Source: Diphasiastrum complanatum | Lineage: Eukaryota > Streptophyta > Lycopodiopsida > Lycopodiales > Lycopodiaceae | Direction: 5' to 3' | Assembly: GCA_029204225.1 (NCBI GenBank) | Contig: CM055103.1 | Span: forward strand, 8,016,866 to 8,080,865 | Length of the DNA: 64,000 nt | In this document: positions 46,301 to 61,689 of the stretch, piece after piece | Numbering within the stretch: the stretch's first letter is position 1 | How the letters are laid out: every line of letters starts with the position of its first letter | Translations under genes and position numbers: made by a program | The notes under the pieces: model-generated | Told to the model about the DNA's origin: nothing | Seen by the model: the letters and a program-made list of their open reading frames with translations, nothing else | Database searches by the model: none

Positions 46301-47959
46301 ATGAATGATTCTCGAAGTGCCTATTTTAGGTGATTTTGAGTTTTTTGAGCAAAGTGTGTTCTTTTGTTATCTTTTTAAATTATAAGACTTCTTTTTTTCA
46401 ACATGCAAGCTCTCAATATTTCAAATCACCTTGTTTTGTAGCATACCTTACCCACAGGGGCCAATGGGCATAAATTAATTACTTTAAGAGATTCTCAAAA
46501 AAAAATCAAGGTATATTTGCCTCATGGAATAAAAATTTCAATTATGTATGTCTAGATTGTCGGCCATATCCGCATCTACAATATCCAAATAAAACTTCAT
46601 CTTAAAAGGCCAATCAACGAAACAAAGTGCCAAGAAGATAATGATCTGGACACTTTTTAATCACACAAAGTTTACATCTACAAATCTTGCTTTCATGTTG
46701 GTTGTGAGAGTGCCATAACTCGATGCTCGAGATCAATCGTATGCAATCATATTATTGAGAGAGTGGGCAAGAAGGTTACATTGCACAACGTTCACAATTG
46801 CCACCCTCCTCGACCACCTCTCTTTATTCTTTATTGTTCTAATGACTTTTCATTGGTCTAGACTCTAGCAAATAATTTCTCGAGGTATCATCAAGGAGGT
46901 GCAATCATTGCCCAATTCTTAATTATTGATTGTTAGGATTGCTCATTTGTCCAAAACTAAAAATCTCTTGATTGCATGTAGGTGCCCAACCTTTGATCTA
47001 GAAAAATAGGATACTGTACTAGTAGAGTTTAATGATAATTGATGAGACATTTAGGTGATTTTTATTATGACAACTTGTGTGATAATTTTTTCAAATGTGA
47101 CATACATGCCTATATTAGGTGACTTTAAATTATAAAATGAGCTCAATTCTTTAGCCCTTTTAAATTGGAAGACTTTCTTTTGTCATTTTCAAACTGTGCA
47201 TGCTCATGATCTTGCAAATCACTTTGTTCGGTACATAGTCTTTAATGATTATTGATAACACATGTCGGTGCTTGAATAATTAGTCTTTCAAATCAACTTG
47301 TTTGGTAGCATGGTCTTTTATAAGTAGTGATAAAACATTTAGGTGCTTGAATACATTCTTTGATGATTTTCTCAAAAGTGAGTGCGTATTTTAGGTGAGT
47401 TAGAATCAAAAAAATCTATTTATCTGGTCCTATTATTTTGCAAGAATTTTTTTTTTAAACTTCTGGCCAAGCTTTGCAAAGGCAATACCGTGTGTTCAAG
47501 TTGGTCAATGTAGTTTGTAAAAGAGTCAACCTTAAAAGAGTTGCATACAAATATGAAGGTTGGCTATTGTAAATGATAAATATTTTACTTCATGCAACAT
47601 GGGGCATGAGGCCAAATATATAAATATGAGTGTTCATAAATGAACATAAACACCATTAGCATTAACGTACATTTTTTGCAAAGTATTATCCTTATGACAG
47701 GGCCTTCTTTGTGGTATGCCACAATATTATTGTATAACGTGTTGTCATAGTTCTCTTGAGATCTTTCAAATTGCCTTGTTTTGTATCAATCTTTGATGAT
47801 TATTGATGAAACATTTAGGTACTTGTCATAAGAATAAGTTGTGTGAATATTCTCTCAAAGGTGAGGCACCTTCTTTAGGTGAGTTTGAATTTAGAAAAAT
47901 AAGTTTCTCTTTTCATCTTTTTAAGAAGCCTTTCTTTTCCAACTTTTAATGTGTAGTCA

Positions 47960-48034
<75 letters not shown>

Positions 48035-48440
48035 CAAATCACTCTGTTTTGTAACATAGTCTTCAATGGCTGATAATGAAACATAGTTGGCGTGCCTTGT
48101 TAAGTTTCTTTCAATTCTTTAAAATTGCAATACTTTCTTCTTTTGTGTAGACAAAGCTCTCTTGAAATCTTTCAAATCACATTGTTTTGTGATATAGTCT
48201 TTGATCATATTGATGAAGCATTGTGTGATTCTTTCAAAGGTGACACGCCTTGTTTGGGCAAGTTTGAGCTAAAAATCAGTTTCTTTTTAGTCCTTTTAAA
48301 TTGCAAGGCTTGTATTTTATTTTATTTTTTTCATTTTTCAACGTGCACTCAAAGCTCTTGATCTTCATCGTCGTATTTTGTAACATAGTCATTGATGATT
48401 ATTAATGAAACACTTAGGTGCTTGTCTTTTTTTCTTTTTT
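46300..48440. repeat. Highly diverged tandem repeat of unknown family
   Basis: A motif like TTTCAAATCACTTTGTTTTGTA, then CATAGTCTTTGATGATTATTG and ATGAAACATTTAGGTGCTTG, recurs at about 46426, 47030, 47214, 47285, 47766, 48032, 48167 and 48370. Between copies, other shared words occur (CTTTTTAAATTGCAAGACTTTC, TCAAAGGTGA, TTTAGGTGAGTTTGAA). Spacing is irregular (about 70-780 bp). No coding potential. Confidence 0.8.
47963..48031. repeat. (CT)n microsatellite
   Basis: About 69 bp of CT expanded from an AGCTCTC word of the surrounding diverged repeat; another unit has only AAAGCTCTCTTG at the same place (48153). Confidence 0.97.
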
Positions 48441-49997
48441 TGCACCTTGTCTTTTGTAGCTTTGCAAAAGATAGTTGCAACATGCCCTTTTATTGTTCTA
48501 TTGACCTTCAAGGGCACTTGTGGAAATTATGTCTAATGTCAAAAATAAATAAAACATAGATCATCATTGAATTTCGGCATGCATGCTCCCCTTATAAAAT
48601 GAATGGTGTGGCCATGACTTTTCTTTATTAGAAAGGTCCGTTCCATTCCTCTATATGTAATGTTTTATTTTTTTTCTTAGAAGTACCTTTCTTTTTACCT
48701 TCACAGATGTTAGTTGCCTTTATTTTGCAATTCAAAATGGTAATGACATGCAATGTGGTCAGATGTCAACACACACATTTGTGTGTGAGCAAGCCTTGTG
48801 GAATAAAGGAAATAAATATGCCAATATTACTTGTGTTTTCAGTCTTTGTAGTCTTTCAAAGCCAATCTTCCCTTCATAAAGAGCCAATTATTTACACCTT
48901 TTTATAGTAGCGGTAAATTGCTTTTAGGAAATTATGTGCCAAAAAATAATTTAAGATTAATGGGATTATGAACGATACAAACAACATGATAAAAAGCTTA
49001 TTATAGTACATGAAAGTATGACGTAAATTGAGGTGAAGGACTTCCTATGCTAAAGGGAATATATAGGCATGAAAGTATAGACATGCATGTTAGGAAATGT
49101 CTTCAATTTTAAATACCATGAGAATAACTTACCTTTTGCAAGTGGTGCAAATTATGCTACACATATTCTCTTCAATGATGCATATGTATCAACATGGGAA
49201 GCAACGACTTTTATATCAAGGTCTCACCTATCTTGCTTGCTCAATTCGATTGCAAACATTATTAGAAGTTCATCCTTGGTGGATTGACATCAAACTTCAT
49301 GGAGGTACACCACAGTTCTAGCTTTTGCATGCTCATTGAGTATGATCTCTTTTGTTTATATTGTTCTTACATGCGCAAAAGTGGAAGACAAAGTGATTCA
49401 CTAAATTATGTCTCTTATAAACTACAAAGCTTGATTCTCAAAGAATCTCAATAATTTCTCTTTTTTTAAATTATCTTCCATCTCATAGAATCTTACTAAG
49501 TCTCAAAATTTTGTTTGGTAATGAGTCGATCAAAAGATAAGTGTGACAATTCAATCAATAAGTGCATAATAATATGAGTATGCTAAGACAAGCATTCCGT
49601 AATCACAAATTTGTCCTCAAATACATGGTGAGTTGGTTAGGACTTCCTTTTCTTTCCTTGAGATCGGGAATTTGACCAACTCCACTACATAGATGAGGAC
49701 ATACAAGAGAAAAAAATCAAAACACAAAGCAAATTGGGATATCTAGGTGGCTACAATATTTTGTACAACGTCATCCAAAATTCTATCAAGCATATTGTGT
49801 TGTCTCTTTGTGGTCTCCTACCAAATTCATAAAGCACTTTATGCATGGGTTTGCAAAAATTATATTAGAGTTGAGGATTTTGTTGTGGGTATTTCCTGCA
49901 CAATAATGAACAAGTGGGTCCCACCACTTGAAATACTGTTGGCCAAGCCTTACCTAGTGGGCCCCACCACAGTACAGTGTACAGTTAGAATAATAAG
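48441..49997. other. No gene seen
   Basis: Short frames only (at most 103 codons), with no recognised motif. Confidence 0.5.
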
Positions 49998-50288
49998 TGT
50001 GAGGGCACTGGCGTCCTGCGTGTGTAAGCCCAACCCAATGAGCACGCAAAATGGTTAGGTAGAACTTCAATAAAAGACTTGGGGCCTTAGTTAGAATAAA
50101 GTAATTAAAAAGCCCAAAGTCAAGTTCATAAGGTTCTAAGTTAAAAGAGAATCTCTCAAACTCACATGAATCATGTGAGTTTGGCCCTTTTCCTGATGAA
50201 CCATTAGATTGAAGTTCAATTAGTTTGAAGGGCTAGGATGCCATTGTAAATAGGCCAATGAGAGCCAAGATGGCCCTCCCTCCTCAAC

Positions 50289-50296
50289 TATATAAG
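50289..50296 (+). promoter_or_regulatory. LTR TATA box
   Basis: TATATAAG about 40 bp upstream of the AATAAA-type signal in the LTR, the usual arrangement. Confidence 0.5.
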
Positions 50297-50337
50297 GAGG
50301 CCATTTTCCATTGTAATCATCTTCATCTTTCTCAATA

Positions 50338-50455
<118 letters not shown>

Positions 50456-50536
50456 TCCTCTCTATCTCCCTTCTCTCTCTCTTGCTATGCAAGTGTGTGC
50501 GAGCGGCTCCCAGTGAATGGACCCCTATACTACAAT

Positions 50537-50554
50537 TGGCGTCGTTGCCGGGGA
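50537..50554 (+). other. Primer binding site, tRNA-Asp type
   Basis: TGGCGTCGTTGCCGGGGA, one change from the plant tRNA-Asp complement. It is the best preserved of three such sites in the window. Confidence 0.88.
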
Positions 50555-51850
50555 GCGCCAACGTTGCTCACCGCATAGCTGCTTCTCCTTCTCTACTCTT
50601 TTCTACTTCCTCCCCCTCACCTCCTCTTTTCCCATTCTCCAGAATCTTCCATTTTCATTACAAAAAAACCCAAGCCCTCAAAGGATTAGTTTTGTTTTTT
50701 AACCAGTAAGCTATGTAGTGTGTAGTTAATTTTTCAGTAATTTATTATTTTTGCTATCCATCGACCTTCTTTTTTCTTTTTTAAAAAAAAAAATCCACAA
50801 ATCTCTCTCTTCCGTCCCCCCTTCTCGCTCCCTTCCTTCCCTTCTCCTCATTGCCTTCCCCTCACTACCTTTCTCCTCGCTGCCCCCCCTTCATCTCTCG
50901 CTCCCCTCGCTACCTTTCTCCTCGCTGCTACCTTTCTCCTCGCTGCCCCCCCCCCCCTTCATCTCTCGCTCCCCTCGCTATCTTCCTCCTCGCTGCCCCC
51001 CCCTTCATCTCTCGCTCCCCTCGCTACCTTCCTCCTCGCTTCCCCCTTCACCTCTCTCGCCCCACCTCCTTCTCGCTGGATGCCTCCGATCCTCGTTTGT
51101 TGCTCGCTGCTCCACTCAACCTGCTCGCTCCACCTCCCTTCCCTGATTTCCCCTCTCCTCCGCTCCCTTCCGCTCTGCTGCACGCTGCTGCTGTATGCTA
51201 CTGCTCCTTCCTTCTGCTCTTGTCCGATCCCTCCCCTCCTCGTTTGCTGCTCGCTGCTCCACTCCCCCTACTCGCTCCACCTCCCTCCACCTCCCTTCCC
51301 TGCTTCCCCCTCTCCTTCGCTCCCTTCCGCTCTGCTGCACGCTGCTGCTCCCTCCCATAGCTCCACTCCACCTCCCTCCACGTCCCTTCCCTACTCCTCC
51401 CTACTCCTTCGCTCCCTTCTGCTCTCCTCCGTTCCCTCCACATGCTCCTTCTCTGCACCTCCCTGTCTGCTCCCTTCACCACCCCCTCGTTACTCGCTGC
51501 TCGCTCCCCCCTTCTCTCTCGTTCAGTCCTTTGATCCCTTCCCCTGCCCGTTCCCTTCACCACCCCCTGCTCCTGCTACGATTTCATGCCTCCTTGTTGC
51601 TCGCTTCCTCCTCCGATCCCTTCCCCTGCTCCTCCGCTCACCTCCCTGCTGCTCACCCGCCCCTTCACTCTCGTTCTCTCCTCACTCACCTACTGCTCTC
51701 GCTCCTTCACTTCCCTTCCTCCTCCCTGCTCGCTTGCTGCTCCTTCCTTCTGCTCTTGTCCACTCCTCCCTCCTACACCTCCTGCTCGCACCACCTCCCT
51801 GCTCGTCTGCTTCGTCCTTGCTCCTCGGCTGTACAGAGAAATCTGCAAGG
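50555..51850 (+). repeat. Pyrimidine-rich minisatellite leader of the gypsy element
   Basis: Extremely C/T-rich. Units such as CCCTCGCTACCTTTCTCCTCGCTGC recur at 50850-51060, and CTCCGCTCCCTTCCGCTCTGCTGCACGCTGCTGCT-like segments at 51150-51420. All three plus frames and the minus frames stay open for up to 261 codons because few stop codons can form. These are compositional artefacts. Confidence 0.8.
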
Positions 51851-52330
51851 GTTTGTTGTCAATAATAAAAAATTAAAAATTAAAAATTAAAAAAAATACT
51901 AACTATATATTATAATAATTTTAGCCCAAGCCTCTTTGGTGAGTGACTTTGTCTTTGATAGACTTCTCCCAAGACCGCCAAGGCTAAAGCGAGTTATAGT
52001 TGGTATTGAAAAATCCTTCTATAAACTTGCGGAGAAGTGCCGAAAAGTAGTTTTTTGAAGCAAAACTAAACCTTTGCCAAAAACCCTACATAAGTACTTT
52101 TCCAATTATCGTCCCTCGTCCTAAGACTTTCGCTGGAAGGGCATAATTGAAATTATTTATAAAATCTACCCTTGCCCAACCTGTGAATGTTCTAGACAAA
52201 GGAATATTTCTGCTTTATTCATCCTGTCTTTTCCTCTTCCATCTCCTCATCATCAATTCTCTCATAGACATTTCAAAAACTGCATCTCACAATCTCTCTC
52301 TTGTACATCACCACACCACTCCATATCACC
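51851..52330. other. Rest of leader before gag
   Basis: Less biased, AT-rich sequence; no convincing frame. Confidence 0.5.
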
Positions 52331-52352
52331 TTCATCTTGCACACAAAAGGCC

Positions 52353-53084
52353 ATGGCAATTTATGAGCAGCTTGCCCAAATCTCGATGCTTTCCGGAGAA
52401 ACTCTCAAGGGTATACTACACGATTTGCCAAGATGGCGGGAGATTGGAATTCCGGTCTTTCTGGTCACCACAAAATGGCATTTTTCTATGCCGGATTACC
52501 GCACAAGATCAAGATTGGTATGTCACCCTTTACATCATATATCAGTCCAAACGAACTCTGTAAGACAGCCGCTATTGCAAAAGCACAAATCTCGCACACA
52601 CCATCACAGCCCATATTTAACATTCAAACAATCAGGAATGATAGAGCATCTAATCCACAAGATGCCACAGACAACGCTAGCCAAAGTACTAGCAACACGG
52701 ACGATCAGATGCAAGTTGTCAGTGACACATATGAGATGTGCAGTCAATTTGATTACCTCCCAGAACCACAAATTGCCAATCGGAAGATCCGACCACTGCA
52801 CCAGTGCCATTATTGTTTTGGAAAACATCCAACACCTCAATGTCCAATTCGGAATTCGAGATTACAAAATCAATCCAATAAGGAAATTTTGGAGATTGGG
52901 AATCAATCAACAAAATTCTCATCTATGCCATCTAGCTTGCCATCAGATCGTTCCTCCAAAGAAAGTGGATCGGTCTCAGGACTTTCAGAATCTTCTCTAG
53001 TGGCTAGGCAAGGTTCGGTGGAAGTATTGGTTATATCAGCGAGCGGATCATCCCAAGCAGAGGCAGTTCAAACTAGCTCACCAC
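52353..53084 (+). pseudogene. Gypsy-type gag fragment with zinc knuckle
   Basis: Frame 52353-52440 opens MAIYEQLAQISMLSGETLKG. It shifts near 52440 to a frame running to the LTR at 53085 (FYAGLPHKIKIGMSPFTSYI, then HQCHYCFGKHPTPQCPI). The knuckle is C-X2-C-X3-H-X4-C, one residue shorter than canonical. The downstream part is Ser-rich. Protease and pol are absent because a second gypsy LTR is inserted at 53085. It belongs to the element with LTR 49998-50534. Confidence 0.65.
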
Positions 53085-53840
53085 TATTGGAGGGTTTGCG
53101 GATCCCAAGGCAACCCTAACCCTAGTTAATAAGTGAAAGAGATTTGGCACCCTGCATGCGTAAGTCCAACCCAATGATCACATAGTTATTTGATTAATTA
53201 GAATGTTAATATAAGGACTTTAGGCCTTTTTGCAGGACTTTTAATGTCGCAGGGCCTAAATGTCAAGTTAGTGAATAAAGTTGGGTTTCCCTCCAATTTT
53301 GATGGTTCTCACACTTTTTAAATTTGAATAAAAAGAGAGGCAATATTGGACCAATAGGATTCAGAGGCCAGGGTCCTCCTTTCTACTATGAAAAGAGACC
53401 AACTCGAGTTGTTAATCATGTTATTTTCCTCATTTCAATAAAGCAGATTGGTTCTCTTTAGAAATGGATTGATGAATGTCCTTGCTCTTCCTTTCTTTTC
53501 CTCCATTTCTCATGCTTCCTTTGTATTTGCTAATTGTTGGATTTGATCATTATTGGGATTGCTATTTCTTATGCTTTTTGTGAGAGAGAAAGGGAGAGAG
53601 AGAAGAGTAAGTTTCTATCATTATTGTGGATTTAGGGTTAATGGAAGTAGGATTAATGGATGTAGTGTTAATGCTTAGTGTTGATGGATGTTAGTGTTAG
53701 ATCCTCCATTCATGTTGAAATCTGAACTATACTATCGCTCTCATGGGAACGAACCTATGCGTGACAACTAACTTCGTCTCTTTGATGCTAGATTGACTAG
53801 ATCTTGGATTCAGGTTAGGCAAGAAAAGAAACCCACTACA
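53085..53840 (+). mobile_element. Ty3/gypsy LTR, copy 2, inserted in gag
   Basis: About 756 bp, starting TATTGGAGGGTTTGC and ending CACTACA. Aligns along its whole length with 10528-11246, with small indels. The TATA box is mutated (TATGAAAA against TATAAAAA). CCCTAACCCTAG near the left end is shared with copy 1. Confidence 0.9.
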
Positions 53841-53844
53841 ATTT

Positions 53845-53861
53845 TGGCACCGTTGCGGGGA
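53845..53861 (+). other. Primer binding site, tRNA-Asp type, damaged
   Basis: TGGCACCGTTGCGGGGA, with a substitution and a one-base loss relative to the tRNA-Asp complement. Confidence 0.75.
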
Positions 53862-54023
53862 GCTACGCCAATTTTTCAGTTTGCAGCATGTTTGGCTGAT
53901 GGTTAGCTTGCATTAGGCGTCTTGTCGTGGCATGAATAGTGTTAAATTTGCATTGTAGGGTTAGTTTGGGATTGATTTTGCTAGATTTGAGTGGATTTGC
54001 TTATTTGAAATCTAATCTGATTA
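53862..54023 (+). mobile_element. Truncated gypsy leader, copy 2
   Basis: Matches 11269-11435 of copy 1 (for example TTTGCAGCATGTTTG, TTGCATTAGGC, GAGTGGATT...TTATTTGAAATCTAATC). Homology ends abruptly near 54023, where unrelated sequence and then a minus-strand copia begin. Confidence 0.85.
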
Positions 54024-54184
54024 TTAACCTTTGGCTTCATATTAAACCTCATACTGTATAAATGTCATGCGTCTGGCGAGTCAACCAACATAATTGACCA
54101 ATCAACAAGTTGCAACTAGCAACGACAACATAATACTATAATAACTGGCAAGGCCCTAAGGTGAATATTCTATTTGTGGGTCAT

Positions 54185-56730
54185 TTACAGCCACACTACC
54201 TCATTTGCCACTTTCGAGGATGTGACATACTCACCCATTTGCAGTTGACTACTTTTCTGTTTTCTAGCAGTGGCTCTAATGTCCATGCCTCGCTTCGCCT
54301 CATCGACTTGATCTCTTCTGACATTGCATGTTTCCAGAATTCTCCCTCTGGACTCTGGATAGCTTCTTGGTATGTAGATGGCTCTTCTGTGAAGCTGCAG
54401 TACTCGAACTGCGTGTCTTCGCTCCATTGAAGATTGTCAGAATAGCGATCTGGAGGTCTTCTTTGTCTTGTTGACCTTCGATGTTCGTTTCATCACTGCT
54501 CAAACATTTCTTGTTCGTGGGGTCGATCCTCTGTTTTCTGCTGCTCTGGAGTCTGGGGTCCTGCATTCTGATTTGATGACTATCCTCGATCTCTCTCTTG
54601 AATAGGCAGCAGTGTGAAGATCTCATGGCCTCTTTTGTCTTTCAGTCCAAGGAATTTGGACTCGTCAAACTTCACATCTATGCTCAAAACAACCTTTATC
54701 GTGGTTGGATTGTAGAGTCTGTACGAGTAGCCAACCGTGATTTTTTGTTCGGATTTGTCATTGAGCTTGTTTCTCTTTTCCTTTGGAATGTGCTTGTATG
54801 TTGTTGATTTGTTATGCAGGTGTACTGCTGCAGCTATTGCTTTGGCCTAGAATTGGCCTGACAATTGAGCTTGTGGCATCATGCATCTGGCTCCTTCGAC
54901 TAGCATTCTATTTTTTCTTTCTGCTACACCGTTGTATTCTGGTGTGTATGCAGGAGTGAACTGGTGCTCAATCTCCTGTTCTTTGTAGAATCTTGAGAAT
55001 TCTGTGCTTTTGAATTCACCTCCATGGTTAGATCTAAGGATCTGTATCCTTTTTTAGGTGTGTCACTCTACGAATGCCACAAACTTCTTGAAAAAATCAA
55101 ATATTTCGGATTTCTTCTTCAAGTAGTAGATCGTGGTCATTCGACTATAATCATCTATGAACGTTAGAAAATATTTCGAACCTGAGAGCGAATCTGTTTT
55201 CATCGGTCCACACACGTCAGAGTGGACAAGCTCAAGAACTTCCTTGGCTCTTCTTCCTTCGTGTGTAAATGGATTCCGATGTTGCTTGCCTTTTTGACAA
55301 GCTTCGTAAAACTCAGCCTCGGGCCTTGATACTTTGAGACCTATGACAATGTCCTTTGTGCTCATGTCGTACAGGCACCGCATATTCAGATGATACAATC
55401 TCCTATGCCAGAGCTGATCTTCGTTTTCTAAAGCATTTAATATGCTATCAGAGTTGTTGATTATTTTGGCCTGGTAGAGGTTTCCTTCTTTGCATCCGAC
55501 CCTCAGCAACTTGTTTGTCGTGTTCTCGATCATACGGCAAGTGTTGCCGTCGAACAAAACTCGAATGCCTAGATCTGCCATCTTGGAGATAGATAGCAGA
55601 TCTTTTCTGAGTGAGGGCACATAGAGTGCTCCTGGTAGCTCTGCTTGGCCTGATAGTGTTCGTAGCTGTAGAGAGCCGATGCCTTTGACATTATGTCTGT
55701 TTCCATCGCCTAGAATCACTGCTCTGTCGTTTTCGAGTTCACAAAAGTTGATCAAGATCTTCTTGTTGCAGGTTATGTGAGATGTTGCTCCTGAATCGAT
55801 GACCACATCGTAGTCATGTTCGAAGTAGCTTGTCGAAGCTTCGTCGAGTATCGTGAAAGTTTCGTCACCTCTTTCTGCATCTTTAGATGATTCTGCAATG
55901 TTTGCTTTTTCGGCTTTGTTTTTCCTTTTTGGGTTAAACCTGCAGTCGTATGCAGAATGCCCTTTCTTCTTGCAGTGCATGCAAGGTGTTGCTGGATTGA
56001 ACCAGCATTTGTTGGCTGTATGGCCTGGTTTGTGGCAGTGATCGCAGGAAGAAGATTGTTGATTTGAGGACTTCGTCTTCTCAAATCTTGGCTTGTTTTT
56101 GTTCTTCTTCGTGCCTTCCGTGAAGAGAGCCTTCTCTTGATCACTACTTCCCTCTCCTTCGGCTCTCATCAGTCTCTCATCAGCGACAAGACTGACTGCT
56201 TTGTCGAATGTCATATCTGGTAGACTCAGTATGAGCATTTTCAGTGGCTGATAAGACGTCGGTAGGGATTTCATGAAGTACATCAGCTGCTGTGGTGCTA
56301 GGACCTTGTGCTCCTGTCCTGATGCAACGAGTTGAGCAAAGATCGTTTTGATCTTCTCAACGTGCTGATCCAACTGGTTGCCATCCCACCGTATTGATTG
56401 CAGCTGATTGTGAAGGTGCATGACTGAAGCTGCAGTCCTCACTTCATACTTCTGCTTTAATCTTTCCCATGCTGCATGGCTGCTTTCGCAGTCTTCAATC
56501 TACATGAGTAGATCTTCATTTATGGACGAAACGATGATCGTCATTGCGCGCTCATCCTTTCTGATCCATTCAGCTCTCCTCAGGTCTCCCTCTTGAGGCT
56601 GCACCTCTGAGAGCTCGGTCACCGGCCAGATGCCTTCGCCCTTCAGGAGTGTTTTGATTTTGAATTTTCAAATTCTGTAATTTGCGCCATCAAGACTGAT
56701 TGCTACTCTGGTCTGGATTGTTGTAGCCAT
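54185..56730 (-). pseudogene. Ty1/copia gag-pol, truncated before RT core
   Basis: Gag begins at an ATG at 56730, has two early in-frame stops, then a clean 459-residue frame from 56442 to 55063. This contains gag (FMKSLPTSYQPL), two zinc knuckles (CDHCHKPGHTANKC; CMHCKKKGHSAYDC), protease (VIDSGATSHIT), pre-integrase (WHRRLYHLNMRCL) and the integrase start (LELVHSDVCGPM). Out of frame below 55062, integrase continues (SNHGGEFKSTEFSRF, EYNGVAERKNRMLVE). Then come the VKFDESKFLGLK block near 54680 and the FTEEPSTYQEAIQ-type pre-RT block near 54400. RT itself is missing. A tRNA-Met primer site is at 56784-56795. Confidence 0.93.
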
Positions 56731-56783
56731 ATTATATTGTCTGGAAGAATTACTACTGGGATATCAATAGTGACAACCAATCT

Positions 56784-56795
56784 GCTCTGATACCA
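56784..56795 (-). other. Copia primer binding site, tRNA-Met type (4)
   Basis: TGGTATCAGAGC on the minus strand, 54 bp before the gag ATG of this element. The LTR edge (TGTCGCGGG on plus) is at 56796. Confidence 0.9.
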
Positions 56796-57540
56796 TGTCG
56801 CGGGAGCGCGTGCGTGGGACTGATTCGTGTTCGTCCTCACTTCGTCTTCTTTATCGTAAACAATTTTCTGTCTTTTAATTTTCTTTTGTGCGGAAGCCCT
56901 TACAGGATCCTAGACACTCGACTACGCATCACAGAACATATTCTATCCTAGCAATCATGACACACAGCTCAAGACGAGATGCACGAAAATAGAGTCACTG
57001 AATTATCAGTTTTAGTTTAGAGTGAATTCGTCAGTGTCTCGGTCGTTGGCGGAATGACATTCCACCCTTTCGCTATGTTCTACTCGTTGGCAGACTTTCA
57101 TACAGATTCCTAAGAGAGAGAAAATTGGATGGACATTATGCTCCTGAAGGTGGTCCCAAAATACAAAGGACACCTGAGCACAAGGCATTACGTGCTCAGA
57201 AAAAATTGGAAGAACCATAGTAAATTACAAAAGTTATGGCAATTTTTTTTCTAAACAGCAACCTCTATGGTGTAGTTGGGTGCTCGTGGTAGAATTCAAG
57301 GAACCATGAGAATTTTATTTGGGGATCTCAACCGAGCCGGGACATAGGAAGAGATCTGGACCGAGTGAGTTTATTGGGATCTCGACCGAGCCGCAGAGTT
57401 TGTTGGGATCTCGACCGAAGGAGAGAGACGAGGGTAGAGAGAGAATGATCTCAACCGGAGGAGTTGGAGAAAGTGATCTGCTAAAGAGCCAACCCCAAGT
57501 AGCTAAAGGTTGAATGCGAAACTCATGAATGCCGTAAGCT
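56796..57540 (-). mobile_element. Copia 5' LTR (outer boundary uncertain)
   Basis: Begins TGTCGCGGGAGCGCG on the plus strand. Contains a small repeat (GGGATCTC(A/G)ACCGA at about 57331, 57379, 57406 and 57448). The outer end was not located. Confidence 0.55.
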
Positions 57541-61670
<4,130 letters not shown>

Positions 61671-61689
61671 TGAATCTTCTAGCACACAA

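Noticed and set aside
50751-51890. Overlapping Pro/Ser/Leu-rich and Arg/Glu/Gly-rich frames up to 261 residues
   Set aside because: All frames are open on both strands at once because the DNA is almost only C and T; no domain or start context.
55773-56144. Second minus-strand frame within the copia gag-pol
   Set aside because: Alternative-frame shadow of the 459-residue gag-pol frame.
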